In this document: piece by piece, positions 1 to 8,119 of the stretch
How the letters are laid out: every line of letters begins with the position of its first letter
Numbering within the stretch: position 1 is the first letter of the stretch
Assembly: GCA_965224095.1 (NCBI GenBank)
Contig: OZ245039.1
Location: 2,852,001-2,916,000 of the forward strand
Direction of reading: 5' to 3'
Source: JBPEWY01 sp965224095
Lineage (GTDB): Bacteria > Bacteroidota > Bacteroidia > Flavobacteriales > Flavobacteriaceae
DNA: 64,000 bases
The notes under the pieces: model-generated
The model's database searches: none
What the model saw: only the letters and a program-made list of their open reading frames with translations
Told to the model about the DNA's origin: nothing
Position numbers and translations under genes: made by a program

Positions 1-4
1 AAGA

Positions 5-2815
5 ATGGCAATGGATAAATATTCCTTTTTAAACGCTGCACACACAGCGTATTTTGCAGAACTTTACGATCAGTATTTAATAAATCCGGATAGCGTAGAG
101 CCCAGTTGGAGGGCTTTTTTTCAAGGGTTTGATTTTGGTATGGAAAGTGCCGATACCGGTGCAGATCCTGGTCAGAATGGACTCATGGTTACAATTCCCG
201 GTAGCGGAGAACGTGTTGAGGTTCCCGAAAATGTGCAAAAGGAATTTCAGGTAGTAAAACTAATTGACGGCTACCGAAGCCGGGGGCATTTGTTTACGAA
301 AACAAATCCGGTTCGGGAACGAAGAAAATACAGCCCCACCCTGGCACTCGAAAATTTCGGACTCTCGGAAGCAGATCTGGAAAACACCTTCAGTGCAGGA
401 GAAATTTTGGGGCTGGGTCCCGCAACACTTGCCAATATCGTAAATCACCTTGAAAGTATTTACTGCGATGCCATTGGAGTAGAGTACATGTATATCAGAA
501 AACCGGAAGAAATTCAGTGGATACAAAACAAACTCAATATAAATGACAATCACGGAAGTTACACGGCAGAACAGAAAAAGCATATCCTTGCAAAACTAAA
601 TGAGGCGGTAACTTTTGAAAGTTTTTTGCACAGAAAATACGTGGGTCAAAAAAGATTTTCCCTGGAAGGCGGGGAATCCTTGATTCCGGCATTGGATGCC
701 GTAGTTGAACGTGCCGCTTCGTTAGGAGTAAAGCAGTTTATTATGGGAATGGCTCATAGAGGCCGTTTGAATGTGTTGACCAATATATTTGGGAAATCAG
801 CTAAAGATATATTTAGCGAATTTGACGGAAAAGACTATGAGCAGGCTATTTTTGACGGCGATGTTAAATATCATCTGGGCTGGACGGCAGATCGTATAAC
901 AGATAACGGAAACAAAATAAGAATGAACCTGGCCCCCAATCCCTCACATCTCGAAACGGTTGGAGCCGTAGTACAGGGAATTTCAAGGGCTAAGCAAGAC
1001 AGGTATTACAAAGATGATTTTTCCCATGTACTACCCATTGTAGTACATGGAGATGCTGCCATAGCAGGCCAGGGTCTGGTTTATGAAGTGGTACAAATGG
1101 CACAATTAGAGGGTTATAAAACCAATGGAACCATTCATATTGTCGTAAATAATCAAATAGGATTTACCACCAACTATCTGGATGCCCGTTCTTCTACTTA
1201 CTGTACCGATGTTGGTAAGGTAACCCTTTCCCCGGTATTGCATGTAAATGCGGATGATGCAGAAGCAGTTGTACATGCTTCCCTGTTTGCACTCGATTTT
1301 AGAATGACATTCCAGCGGGATGTGTTTATCGACCTGTTGGGATATCGTAAATACGGTCATAACGAAGGCGACGAACCGAGATTTACACAACCCAAACTTT
1401 ATAAAGCGATCTCCAGGCATAAAAACCCACGCGATATCTATGCTGATAAATTAATAGCCGAGGGAATTATCGGTACCGATTTTGTTAGTAAACTGGAGGA
1501 GGATTACAAAAACTCATTGGAAGAGAAACTCGAAGATTCACGTAAGATTGAAAAAACGGTGATCACTCCGTTTATGCAGGACGAATGGAAGGGGTTTCAA
1601 CGGGTAGACGAAGAAGCAATGATGCACCTGGTCAAAACGGGATACCCGAAGCAAAAGCTAACCCGGATTGCCGATGTTATCACGAACCTACCTAAAGACA
1701 AAAAGTTTTTACGTAAAATTGAACGACTTATAGGCGAACGCAACAAAATGTTTTTTGAAACCGAAACATTAGATTGGGCCATGGGGGAGTTATTGGCCTA
1801 TGGAAGTTTACTGGATGAAGGGTTTGATGTTCGAATAAGCGGCCAGGATGTGGAAAGAGGGACTTTTTCGCATAGACATGCTATTTTAAAAGTTGAGGAA
1901 AGCGAGGAAGAGGTGTGTTTGCTTAACCATTTAAATGATACCCAGGGGAAATTTTATATATATAATTCGCTGCTGTCTGAATACGGAGTGGTAGGGTTTG
2001 ACTACGGATATGCCATGGCAAGCCCTAATACGCTGACTATTTGGGAAGCTCAGTTTGGTGACTTCAGCAATGGAGCCCAGATAATGATCGATCAATATAT
2101 ATCAGCAGCAGAAGACAAATGGAAAACACAAAACGGACTGGTACTGTTGTTGCCTCACGGATATGAAGGACAAGGAGCCGAACACTCTTCGGCACGTATG
2201 GAAAGGTATTTACAACTTTGTGCGAAAGACAATATGTTTGTGGCCGACTGTTCTACTCCTGCCAATTTTTATCATTTGTTGAGAAGACAGATGAAAGTAA
2301 AATACAGAAAACCTCTTATTGTATTTACACCGAAAAGTCTGTTGAGACACCCCAGAGCGGTTTCTTCGGTAGCCGAATTAACATCCGGAAGTTTTCAAAC
2401 TGTTATTGACGATACCGACGTGGCAACATCCGACGTAACAACATTGGTTTTTTGTACTGGTAAATTTTATTACGATCTTTTGCAGCAAAGAGAAACCCTG
2501 AAAAGAAAAGATGTGGCTTTGGTACGAATAGAGCAGCTATATCCCTTGCCGGTAGATGAAATAGATGATATTATAGAAAAGTACAGTAAGGTTAACGATG
2601 TTGTTTGGGCTCAGGAAGAGCCCCGGAATATGGGAGCCTGGAGTCATTTACAACTACATTATGAAGGAGCCGGGAATATGAGAGTAGCATCTCGTCGCTT
2701 TTATGCTTCACCGGCTGCCGGAAGTGCTACCAGAGATAAAAAGAGACAACAGGAGGTTATAGATTATGTTTTTGATAAGCGCAAGGACAATATGTATTAT
2801 AGAAAGAAAAAATAA
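5..2815 (+). CDS. sucA: 2-oxoglutarate dehydrogenase E1 component
   Basis: This is the thiamine-diphosphate-dependent E1 subunit of the 2-oxoglutarate dehydrogenase complex of the TCA cycle, which decarboxylates 2-oxoglutarate and passes the succinyl group to lipoyl-E2. The 936-residue protein has the usual family length. Visible landmarks are the N-terminal helix that docks to E2 (SFLNAAHTAYFAELY), MGMAHRGRLNVL, the ThDP/Mg site GDAAIAGQG followed by NNQIGFTT, HNEGDEPRFTQP, and the C-terminal pyrimidine-binding half with HGYEGQGAEHSSAR. ATG codons lie at 5 and 11; close relatives usually begin at MDKYSF, so 11 is equally possible. The E2 gene follows after 23 bases, so the two form an operon. 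The upstream region is outside the window. Confidence 0.97.
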   Translation: MAMDKYSFLNAAHTAYFAELYDQYLINPDSVEPSWRAFFQGFDFGMESADTGADPGQNGLMVTIPGSGERVEVPENVQKEFQVVKLIDGYRSRGHLFTKTNPVRERRKYSPTLALENFGLSEADLENTFSAGEILGLGPATLANIVNHLESIYCDAIGVEYMYIRKPEEIQWIQNKLNINDNHGSYTAEQKKHILAKLNEAVTFESFLHRKYVGQKRFSLEGGESLIPALDAVVERAASLGVKQFIMGMAHRGRLNVLTNIFGKSAKDIFSEFDGKDYEQAIFDGDVKYHLGWTADRITDNGNKIRMNLAPNPSHLETVGAVVQGISRAKQDRYYKDDFSHVLPIVVHGDAAIAGQGLVYEVVQMAQLEGYKTNGTIHIVVNNQIGFTTNYLDARSSTYCTDVGKVTLSPVLHVNADDAEAVVHASLFALDFRMTFQRDVFIDLLGYRKYGHNEGDEPRFTQPKLYKAISRHKNPRDIYADKLIAEGIIGTDFVSKLEEDYKNSLEEKLEDSRKIEKTVITPFMQDEWKGFQRVDEEAMMHLVKTGYPKQKLTRIADVITNLPKDKKFLRKIERLIGERNKMFFETETLDWAMGELLAYGSLLDEGFDVRISGQDVERGTFSHRHAILKVEESEEEVCLLNHLNDTQGKFYIYNSLLSEYGVVGFDYGYAMASPNTLTIWEAQFGDFSNGAQIMIDQYISAAEDKWKTQNGLVLLLPHGYEGQGAEHSSARMERYLQLCAKDNMFVADCSTPANFYHLLRRQMKVKYRKPLIVFTPKSLLRHPRAVSSVAELTSGSFQTVIDDTDVATSDVTTLVFCTGKFYYDLLQQRETLKRKDVALVRIEQLYPLPVDEIDDIIEKYSKVNDVVWAQEEPRNMGAWSHLQLHYEGAGNMRVASRRFYASPAAGSATRDKKRQQEVIDYVFDKRKDNMYYRKKK

Positions 2816-2838
2816 AGCACCCTTAAAGTTATATAACA

Positions 2839-4056
2839 ATGATTTTAGAAATGAAAGTCCCGTCGCCGGGAGAATCGATTACCGAAGTAGAAATAGCCCA
2901 ATGGTTGGTTGATGACGGGGATTATGTTGAAAAAGATCAGGCCATTGCAGAAGTCGATTCGGATAAGGCAACGCTGGAATTACCCGCGGAGGTAAGTGGA
3001 ACGATTACCTTAAAGGCCGAAGAAGGTGATGCCGTAGCTGTTGGTGAAGTGGTTTGTTTAATTGATACCAGTGCCGCTAAACCGGAAGGCGAGCAAGTAG
3101 CGGAAAAAGAAGATAAAAAGGAAGAAAAGGAAGCACCAAAACAAGAAACACCAAAAAAGGAGCCGGTGCCCGCAACGTATGCTAGCGGTACCGCTTCGCC
3201 CGCGGCCAGAAAAATTTTGGATGAAAAAGGAATCGACCCTGCTACCGTAAAGGGAACGGGAAAAGACGGGCGTATTACAAAAGACGATGCGGTAAAGGCA
3301 GTACCTTCTATGGGAACTCCTACCGGAGGGAGTAGAGGAGAGTCTCGCTCTAAACTTTCAATGCTGCGTCGTAAGGTGGCTGAACGCCTGGTTTCAGTTA
3401 AAAATGAAACGGCTATGCTAACCACGTTTAACGAGGTTGATATGTCGCCAATATTTGATTTACGAAAACAGTACAAAGAAACCTTTAAGGAAAAACACGG
3501 TGTAAGCTTAGGGTTTATGTCCTTTTTTACATTGGCTGTTGTAAGAGCTTTAAAATTATTCCCGGCTGTTAATTCGATGATTGACGGGAAAGAAATGGTA
3601 AGTTTTGATTTTTGCGATATCAGTATTGCCGTTTCCGGACCAAAAGGACTTATGGTTCCTGTAATCCGCAATGCTGAAAATCTGAGTTTTCGCGGTGTGG
3701 AAGCCGAAGTGAAACGTTTGGCAATACGAGCCCGTGACGGACAAATTACAGTAGATGAAATGACAGGGGGAACTTTTACCATATCGAACGGCGGAGTTTT
3801 TGGTTCCATGCTTTCTACTCCTATAATAAACCCACCCCAGAGTGGTATTTTAGGGATGCATAATATTGTTGAACGCCCTATTGTTCGGGAAGGGCAAATT
3901 GTAATTGCTCCCGTTATGTTTGTTGCATTGAGTTACGATCATAGAATTATTGACGGACGCGAATCGGTTGGATTCCTTGTAGCAATTAAGGAAGCCCTGG
4001 AAAATCCCGTAGAGCTTCTCATGGATAACAATATAAAAAGAGCGTTGGAATTATAG
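2839..4056 (+). CDS. sucB: dihydrolipoyllysine-residue succinyltransferase (E2 of 2-oxoglutarate dehydrogenase)
   Basis: E2 core of the 2-oxoglutarate dehydrogenase complex; it transfers succinyl from lipoyl to CoA. The 405-residue protein has one lipoyl domain (about 1-77; lipoylated Lys43 within DSDKATLE), a Lys/Glu/Pro-rich linker, an E3-binding domain (about 115-153, ASPAARKILDEKG with GKDGRITKDD) and a catalytic domain ending in the active-site motif SYDHRIIDGR. One lipoyl domain and this length fit the succinyltransferase rather than the pyruvate-dehydrogenase E2. It is directly downstream of the E1 gene, which supports this. The E3 subunit is not in the window. A strong hairpin terminator follows. 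Confidence 0.96.
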   Translation: MILEMKVPSPGESITEVEIAQWLVDDGDYVEKDQAIAEVDSDKATLELPAEVSGTITLKAEEGDAVAVGEVVCLIDTSAAKPEGEQVAEKEDKKEEKEAPKQETPKKEPVPATYASGTASPAARKILDEKGIDPATVKGTGKDGRITKDDAVKAVPSMGTPTGGSRGESRSKLSMLRRKVAERLVSVKNETAMLTTFNEVDMSPIFDLRKQYKETFKEKHGVSLGFMSFFTLAVVRALKLFPAVNSMIDGKEMVSFDFCDISIAVSGPKGLMVPVIRNAENLSFRGVEAEVKRLAIRARDGQITVDEMTGGTFTISNGGVFGSMLSTPIINPPQSGILGMHNIVERPIVREGQIVIAPVMFVALSYDHRIIDGRESVGFLVAIKEALENPVELLMDNNIKRALEL

Positions 4057-4080
4057 GTAAATAATCCGGTATAAAAAATA

Positions 4081-4110
4081 AAACCCCGAAGGTATCCTTC
4101 GGGGTTTTCT
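4081..4110. terminator. bidirectional intrinsic terminator
   Basis: A 12-bp perfect stem (4081-4092 with 4096-4107) has a 3-base loop and is A-rich on one side and T-rich on the other. It lies between the converging sucB (+) and the HhH protein gene (-) and can serve both strands. Confidence 0.85.
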
Positions 4111-4127
4111 ACATATATAAATGGAAT

Positions 4128-4673
4128 TTATAATCCTCCTTTTAATTCATCCTGCCATTTCTCCAATTCATCCCACCTTCCTTCTGCCGCTAACTTAGCC
4201 TGATCAGGCCATGTTTTTGGATTATGAACCGTATAGGCAGGGCCTGCATCATCCAGAATACGTTGTAACCTGGAAATAGCAGCATGGGCCAGATCAGCAA
4301 AACTGTAAATACCATCGTTGTTTAACAGGTCCTGAATTTTAGGGCCGATCCCCTCAATTTTCTTTAGATCGTCTTTAACGGTAGGAGCTGCAGCTGCAGC
4401 GAATGACGAAGCCCCAGCGGCACCGGCCCCTCCGGCCATAGCAGCCGCAGAAAGATCAGCCCTGGCTTTTCTGCAATCATCAAGATCGGCTTTAACGGCA
4501 AGATATTTTGCTTCCCAATCAGACCCGCCTTCAGAACTACCTCCTCCGAAAAGTTGTTTTAATAACCATCCTAATAATAGTCCTAAAAGAAAAGCGCCTA
4601 AAAGCCATAAAAGCCATGGCCAGAATACATCAGATCCATCACATGCAACTGTATTTATACTTAATATTTTCAT
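4128..4673 (-). CDS. membrane-anchored helix-hairpin-helix domain protein
   Basis: A 181-residue protein of unknown function. After about 15 residues it has one hydrophobic segment (WPWLLWLLGAFLLGLLLGWLL, about 18-38), then an Ala/Gly-rich linker (about 75-100), then a conserved C-terminal module with a helix-hairpin-helix signature (KKIEGIGPKIQDLLNNDGI) and a Trp-rich tail (TWPDQAKLA..GRWDELEKWQDEL). The module resembles the HhH domain often appended to membrane proteins in Bacteroidota. HhH folds usually bind nucleic acid or act in protein contacts; which applies here is not visible. It is transcribed 19 bases downstream of the OmpA-like gene, so the two probably form a two-gene envelope operon. 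Confidence 0.8.
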   Translation of the reverse strand: MKILSINTVACDGSDVFWPWLLWLLGAFLLGLLLGWLLKQLFGGGSSEGGSDWEAKYLAVKADLDDCRKARADLSAAAMAGGAGAAGASSFAAAAAPTVKDDLKKIEGIGPKIQDLLNNDGIYSFADLAHAAISRLQRILDDAGPAYTVHNPKTWPDQAKLAAEGRWDELEKWQDELKGGL

Positions 4674-4692
4674 TGTTTTTTGTTTTTTAATG

Positions 4693-5502
4693 TTATTTGA
4701 TAATTAATTCTACCCGTCTGTTTTTGGCTCTTCCCTCTTCCGTTTCATTGGTGTCAATGGGTACGGTTTCACCTTTGGAATCTACAATAATTCTACTGGC
4801 ATCGAGCCCATAGCCAATTAAAACATCCCGAATGGCATTCGCTCTACCCAGACCTAATTCATGATTAGTGGCGGCATCGCCCGAATTATCGGTATGCCCG
4901 GTTAGATAAACCTTTTCATCATTTGTTTGTAAAACCTCCGCGACATCCTTCAAATAATTATTGATGTTCTGGTTATCTAGCTTTTCCGTAGAATTAAATG
5001 GGAAATAAATTAAAGTACGATCGTCAATTTCCTGAATATTATCATTTCTGACCAACCATCGCAGGTATGCATTACCAAAAAGACTGGTTTTTGCACCGTC
5101 GTAGAAATCAATAAGTTTAGATCCTATTTCTATTCGGGAAGGATCGATAAGCCCATCGAATAATTGTCTTATAGCATCAGCCCTGGCAAGACCTAGATCG
5201 TCAAACGCCGTGGTGTTTATTTCATCTTCAAAAAAGGGCCCTACAATCCTCAGGATCTTTCCGTCTGCCATTCCGTCAAGAACTTTGGCTTTCAAATTTT
5301 CCCATCCATCTTTTAAGACTACTTTCCCTGAATCCCAGTCAAACATCAGGGGTTCAATGGTCACAGTCTCACTGCCTTGTTGTATTACTTCTTGCTCAAC
5401 CAGGTTTTCACAGCATAAAACCGTACGTTTATACCAGTTCCAACTTAGCCAACACAAAAGTAAAAACGCCAGCAATGTTAAGAATGCTAATAGTTTTTTC
5501 AT
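4693..5502 (-). CDS. OmpA family protein with two OmpA-like domains
   Basis: A 269-residue envelope protein with an N-terminal membrane segment (LLAFLTLLAFLLLCWLSWNWY). A first, diverged OmpA-like module (about 45-125, including VTIEPLMFDWDSGKVVLK) is followed by a canonical one (about 160-269) with TGHTDNSGD, LGLGRANAIRDVL and the closing RAKNRRVELIIK. The canonical motif binds the diaminopimelate of peptidoglycan, so the protein probably ties peptidoglycan to the membrane. There is no beta-barrel; it is not a porin. It is the first gene of an apparent operon with the HhH membrane protein. Confidence 0.9.
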   Translation of the reverse strand: MKKLLAFLTLLAFLLLCWLSWNWYKRTVLCCENLVEQEVIQQGSETVTIEPLMFDWDSGKVVLKDGWENLKAKVLDGMADGKILRIVGPFFEDEINTTAFDDLGLARADAIRQLFDGLIDPSRIEIGSKLIDFYDGAKTSLFGNAYLRWLVRNDNIQEIDDRTLIYFPFNSTEKLDNQNINNYLKDVAEVLQTNDEKVYLTGHTDNSGDAATNHELGLGRANAIRDVLIGYGLDASRIIVDSKGETVPIDTNETEEGRAKNRRVELIIK

Positions 5503-5637
5503 GTGTTTTACGTTTTAATTAGTGTTAATGTGTTGAAAATAAGGAACCTTAAGTTAAACAAAAAATTTAACATTTATGATACAGGAAGAATAATTGGTTT
5601 TTCGATTAACGACCAAAAAGATCGATTAACCTCATAA

Positions 5638-6075
5638 TTATTTAAGATAAACACACTTTTTTTTATAGTGAATAATGGCATTTGCTTTTTTTAAAATATC
5701 GGCGCCAAGGATACCGTGAACGGGAAGCGCATTGTGCTGTTCAAGAGCTTGATTAACATGGGTAAGATCAAAAAGAACAATAGATACGTTCTTTTTTTTC
5801 CAATCGCCTATCTGAATGGTATTTTTTTTCGAAAGCTTGGTTTCCATATTGGTGGCGCCGGCACCTGCGGCGGTTATTTCGGAAGCTTCCACTTCTAATT
5901 TAAAATGAGAGGCCATTTCGTTGCCGATACAGGTGCTGGAGGCTCCCGTATCCAGGATAAACCGTCCTTCGATCTGATTGATTTTGGCAACCACCTCCAA
6001 ATGATTGGTTGCGGTTAATTCAAGAGAGACTTTCTCAAATCCCTTTTGCAGCAGGAGTGTATGTAATCTTTTCAA
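5638..6075 (-). CDS. retropepsin-like aspartic protease (clan AA)
   Basis: A 145-residue protein built as a single retropepsin lobe: the active-site triplet FILDTGASSTCIG lies near residue 40 and a second hydrophobic strand/turn (VHGILGADILKKANAIIHY) near 118-137, where the HGILGADIL flap/psi-loop pattern is typical of bacterial single-lobe aspartyl proteases. Such proteins work as homodimers. No signal peptide or membrane segment is visible, so it is predicted cytoplasmic. Its substrate is unknown. It is divergent from tatD. Confidence 0.85.
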   Translation of the reverse strand: MKRLHTLLLQKGFEKVSLELTATNHLEVVAKINQIEGRFILDTGASSTCIGNEMASHFKLEVEASEITAAGAGATNMETKLSKKNTIQIGDWKKKNVSIVLFDLTHVNQALEQHNALPVHGILGADILKKANAIIHYKKKCVYLK

Positions 6076-6127
6076 TAAATACGGGTTAAGTAATTGCCTG
6101 CATTTTTCAGGCTTCTTTTAATTAAGC

Positions 6128-6157
6128 TTTGACAAATATAACCAATGACTATTTTTG
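6128..6157 (+). promoter_or_regulatory. predicted tatD promoter, possibly leaderless
   Basis: TTTG (6128-6131), an 18-base spacer, then TATTTTTG (6150-6157) matches the Bacteroidota -33/-7 consensus. The ATG at 6162 follows after four bases, so transcription would begin at or next to the start codon. Confidence 0.6.
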
Positions 6158-6161
6158 TACC

Positions 6162-6929
6162 ATGATTATTACCGATACACATACACATTTGTACAGTGAG
6201 GCTTTCGATAAAGATAGAGATCTCATAATACAACAGGCCTTACAACAGGGAGTGAAGCGTTTTTTTATTCCTGCAATAGACTCTTCGTATATCGATGCCA
6301 TGTTTGCTTTGGAGAAAGCGTATCCCGATAATATTTTTCTTATGGCCGGATTGCATCCCACGCATGTGAAAAGTAATTATATGGAAGAGTTGGATATAGT
6401 GAAGACGTTGCTCAAAAAAAGAAAATTCTATGCCGTTGGAGAAACGGGTATGGATTTGTATTGGGATAAGACTTATATAAAAGAACAGCAGGAAGCTTTT
6501 CGGTTTCAAATAAACCTGGCTAAAGCATATAAACTTCCGGTGATAATACATTGCCGGGAGGCTTTTGATGAAATATTTGAAGTCCTGGACCAGGAAAAAG
6601 ACGACGCGTTATACGGTATCTTTCATTGCTTTACCGGAACAAAAGAGCAGGCAATAAAAGCACTTTCGTACAATATGAAATTAGGAATTGGAGGCGTTGT
6701 TACTTTTAAAAATGGCAAAATAGATACGTATCTGAATGAAATAGGCATAGAACACATTGTTTTGGAAACGGATGCACCTTACCTGGCTCCGGTGCCGTTT
6801 CGAGGGAAGAGGAATGAAGCCTCTTATATACTAAACATACTGGAAAAAGTAGCTTCCATTTACGGGCTTTCCGTGGAGGAAGCAGCACTGACAACCACAA
6901 AAAATGCGACAACCGTTTTTGGAGTTTAA
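6162..6929 (+). CDS. tatD: TatD family metal-dependent hydrolase
   Basis: A TIM-barrel metallohydrolase of the TatD family, members of which act as 3'-5' exonuclease/DNase or in D-aminoacyl-tRNA chemistry. Metal-ligand motifs are present in order: TDTHTHL at the N-terminus, a conserved Glu (AVGETGMD), IIHCREAFDE, FHCFTGT and ETDAPYLAPVPFRGKRNE. From the ATG at 6162 the protein has 255 residues, the normal family length. An upstream in-frame TTG at 6129 lies inside the predicted promoter and is rejected. The downstream acyltransferase gene begins 59 bases later and has its own promoter-like sequence. Confidence 0.93.
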   Translation: MIITDTHTHLYSEAFDKDRDLIIQQALQQGVKRFFIPAIDSSYIDAMFALEKAYPDNIFLMAGLHPTHVKSNYMEELDIVKTLLKKRKFYAVGETGMDLYWDKTYIKEQQEAFRFQINLAKAYKLPVIIHCREAFDEIFEVLDQEKDDALYGIFHCFTGTKEQAIKALSYNMKLGIGGVVTFKNGKIDTYLNEIGIEHIVLETDAPYLAPVPFRGKRNEASYILNILEKVASIYGLSVEEAALTTTKNATTVFGV

Positions 6930-6945
6930 CACCTATTTAAATTTG
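6918..6945 (+). promoter_or_regulatory. predicted promoter for the acyltransferase-asparaginase operon
   Basis: TTTG (6918-6921) is followed, after a somewhat short 16-base spacer, by TAAATTTG (6938-6945). The -33 element overlaps the last codons of tatD. Confidence 0.45.
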
Positions 6946-6988
6946 GTTTCAAATAATTTTTGTTCATTTGTTGCATTAAAACCGACCT

Positions 6989-8119
6989 ATGTCATCATTT
7001 GACGCAATACGCCCGTTTAAGGATGAGGAAGTTCCGTTGGCAATAAAAAAATTCGGAACCCATCCAATGATAAAGGCCTTACTTCATTTTACTTTTCCGG
7101 AAAAGGCCCAGGAAGAAATTCAACAAATTTTAAACAGTTGCAAATCCATCAGGGATTTCCAAACGAACGTGATTTATAAATCTGTTCGAAGTGTGCTTGA
7201 AAAAAGCTCGGAAGGTTTTACTATGGAAGGTTTTGATAAATTAATTCCGGAAAAACCGTATCTGTTTATTTCCAATCACCGCGATATAATTCTGGATACT
7301 TCCTTATTAAATGTTGCTTTGTTCGAGAACAATTTGGTAATGACCGCCTCGGCCATAGGAGATAATCTTGTGCAAAAGCCTTTTTTGCTGGCGCTTTCCA
7401 GGCTAAACAGGAATTTTTTAATCAGGCGGGGATTATCGCCCAGAGAAATGTTGCAAAGTTCCAAAACCGTATCCGCCTATATCAGGAGTTTGCTGTACCA
7501 GGACAAAAGATCGGTGTGGATCGCGCAACGGGAAGGAAGAACAAAAGACGGTAACGATATTACGCAACAGGGAGTTTTAAAAATGCTGGCGCTTGCCGGA
7601 GATCAGGAAGAAGTAATGGATTACTTTAAAAAACTGAATATCGTACCGGTAAGTATTTCCTATGAATACGATCCTACCGATATTTTAAAAATGCCCGAAT
7701 TAATGGCTAAGCATTATGATGAGGAGTATAAAAAAACAAATAACGAAGACTTTAACTCCATATTAAAAGGAGCCCTTGGAAAAAAGAAACGCATACATAT
7801 AAAAGTAGGGCGTGTACTGGATGAAGAACTGGATGTTATTAAACACACCGGAGAGCCTTTTAACAAACAATTGCAGTTACTGGCGGAAACTCTTGATAAA
7901 GCCATACACAATAATTATAAGTTATGGCCGTCTAACTATATTGCTCATGATATGTTATGCAATAAGCAATCTTTTTCCAACAGGTATACCGATAAAGAGC
8001 TAAGGCAATTTGAAAGAAGGATTGCGCGGCGGGTAGATCAGGAAAATGAAGTGGCTGTTCGCAATTTTTTAAATATGTATGCCAGTCCGGTTATTAATTC
8101 ACTAAAAGAAAATGAGTAA
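6989..8119 (+). CDS. glycerol-3-phosphate/1-acyl-sn-glycerol-3-phosphate acyltransferase-like protein
   Basis: A 376-residue PlsC-type (PF01553-like) acyltransferase. The catalytic block is FISNHRDIILD (about residues 92-102) and the substrate-binding block is IAQREGRTKDGND (about 178-190); both fit a Bacteroidota subgroup in which NHRDIxLD replaces the common HxxxxD spacing. N- and C-terminal helical extensions flank the domain, and there is no obvious transmembrane segment. It probably acylates a glycerophospholipid precursor or related lipid at the inner face of the membrane; the exact acceptor cannot be read from sequence. Its last 8 bases overlap ansA, indicating translational coupling. 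Confidence 0.85.
   Translation: MSSFDAIRPFKDEEVPLAIKKFGTHPMIKALLHFTFPEKAQEEIQQILNSCKSIRDFQTNVIYKSVRSVLEKSSEGFTMEGFDKLIPEKPYLFISNHRDIILDTSLLNVALFENNLVMTASAIGDNLVQKPFLLALSRLNRNFLIRRGLSPREMLQSSKTVSAYIRSLLYQDKRSVWIAQREGRTKDGNDITQQGVLKMLALAGDQEEVMDYFKKLNIVPVSISYEYDPTDILKMPELMAKHYDEEYKKTNNEDFNSILKGALGKKKRIHIKVGRVLDEELDVIKHTGEPFNKQLQLLAETLDKAIHNNYKLWPSNYIAHDMLCNKQSFSNRYTDKELRQFERRIARRVDQENEVAVRNFLNMYASPVINSLKENE

Noticed and set aside
2937..3809. 290-codon open frame antisense to sucB
   Set aside because: It lies wholly inside the well-supported sucB gene, encodes a low-complexity Ser/Thr/Ala-rich product and has no family match; it is a shadow of the coding strand.
6096..6112. GCCTG/CAGGC hairpin upstream of the retropepsin gene as a terminator
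   Set aside because: A 5-bp stem with no transcript arriving from the left on the plus strand; at most a leader hairpin.
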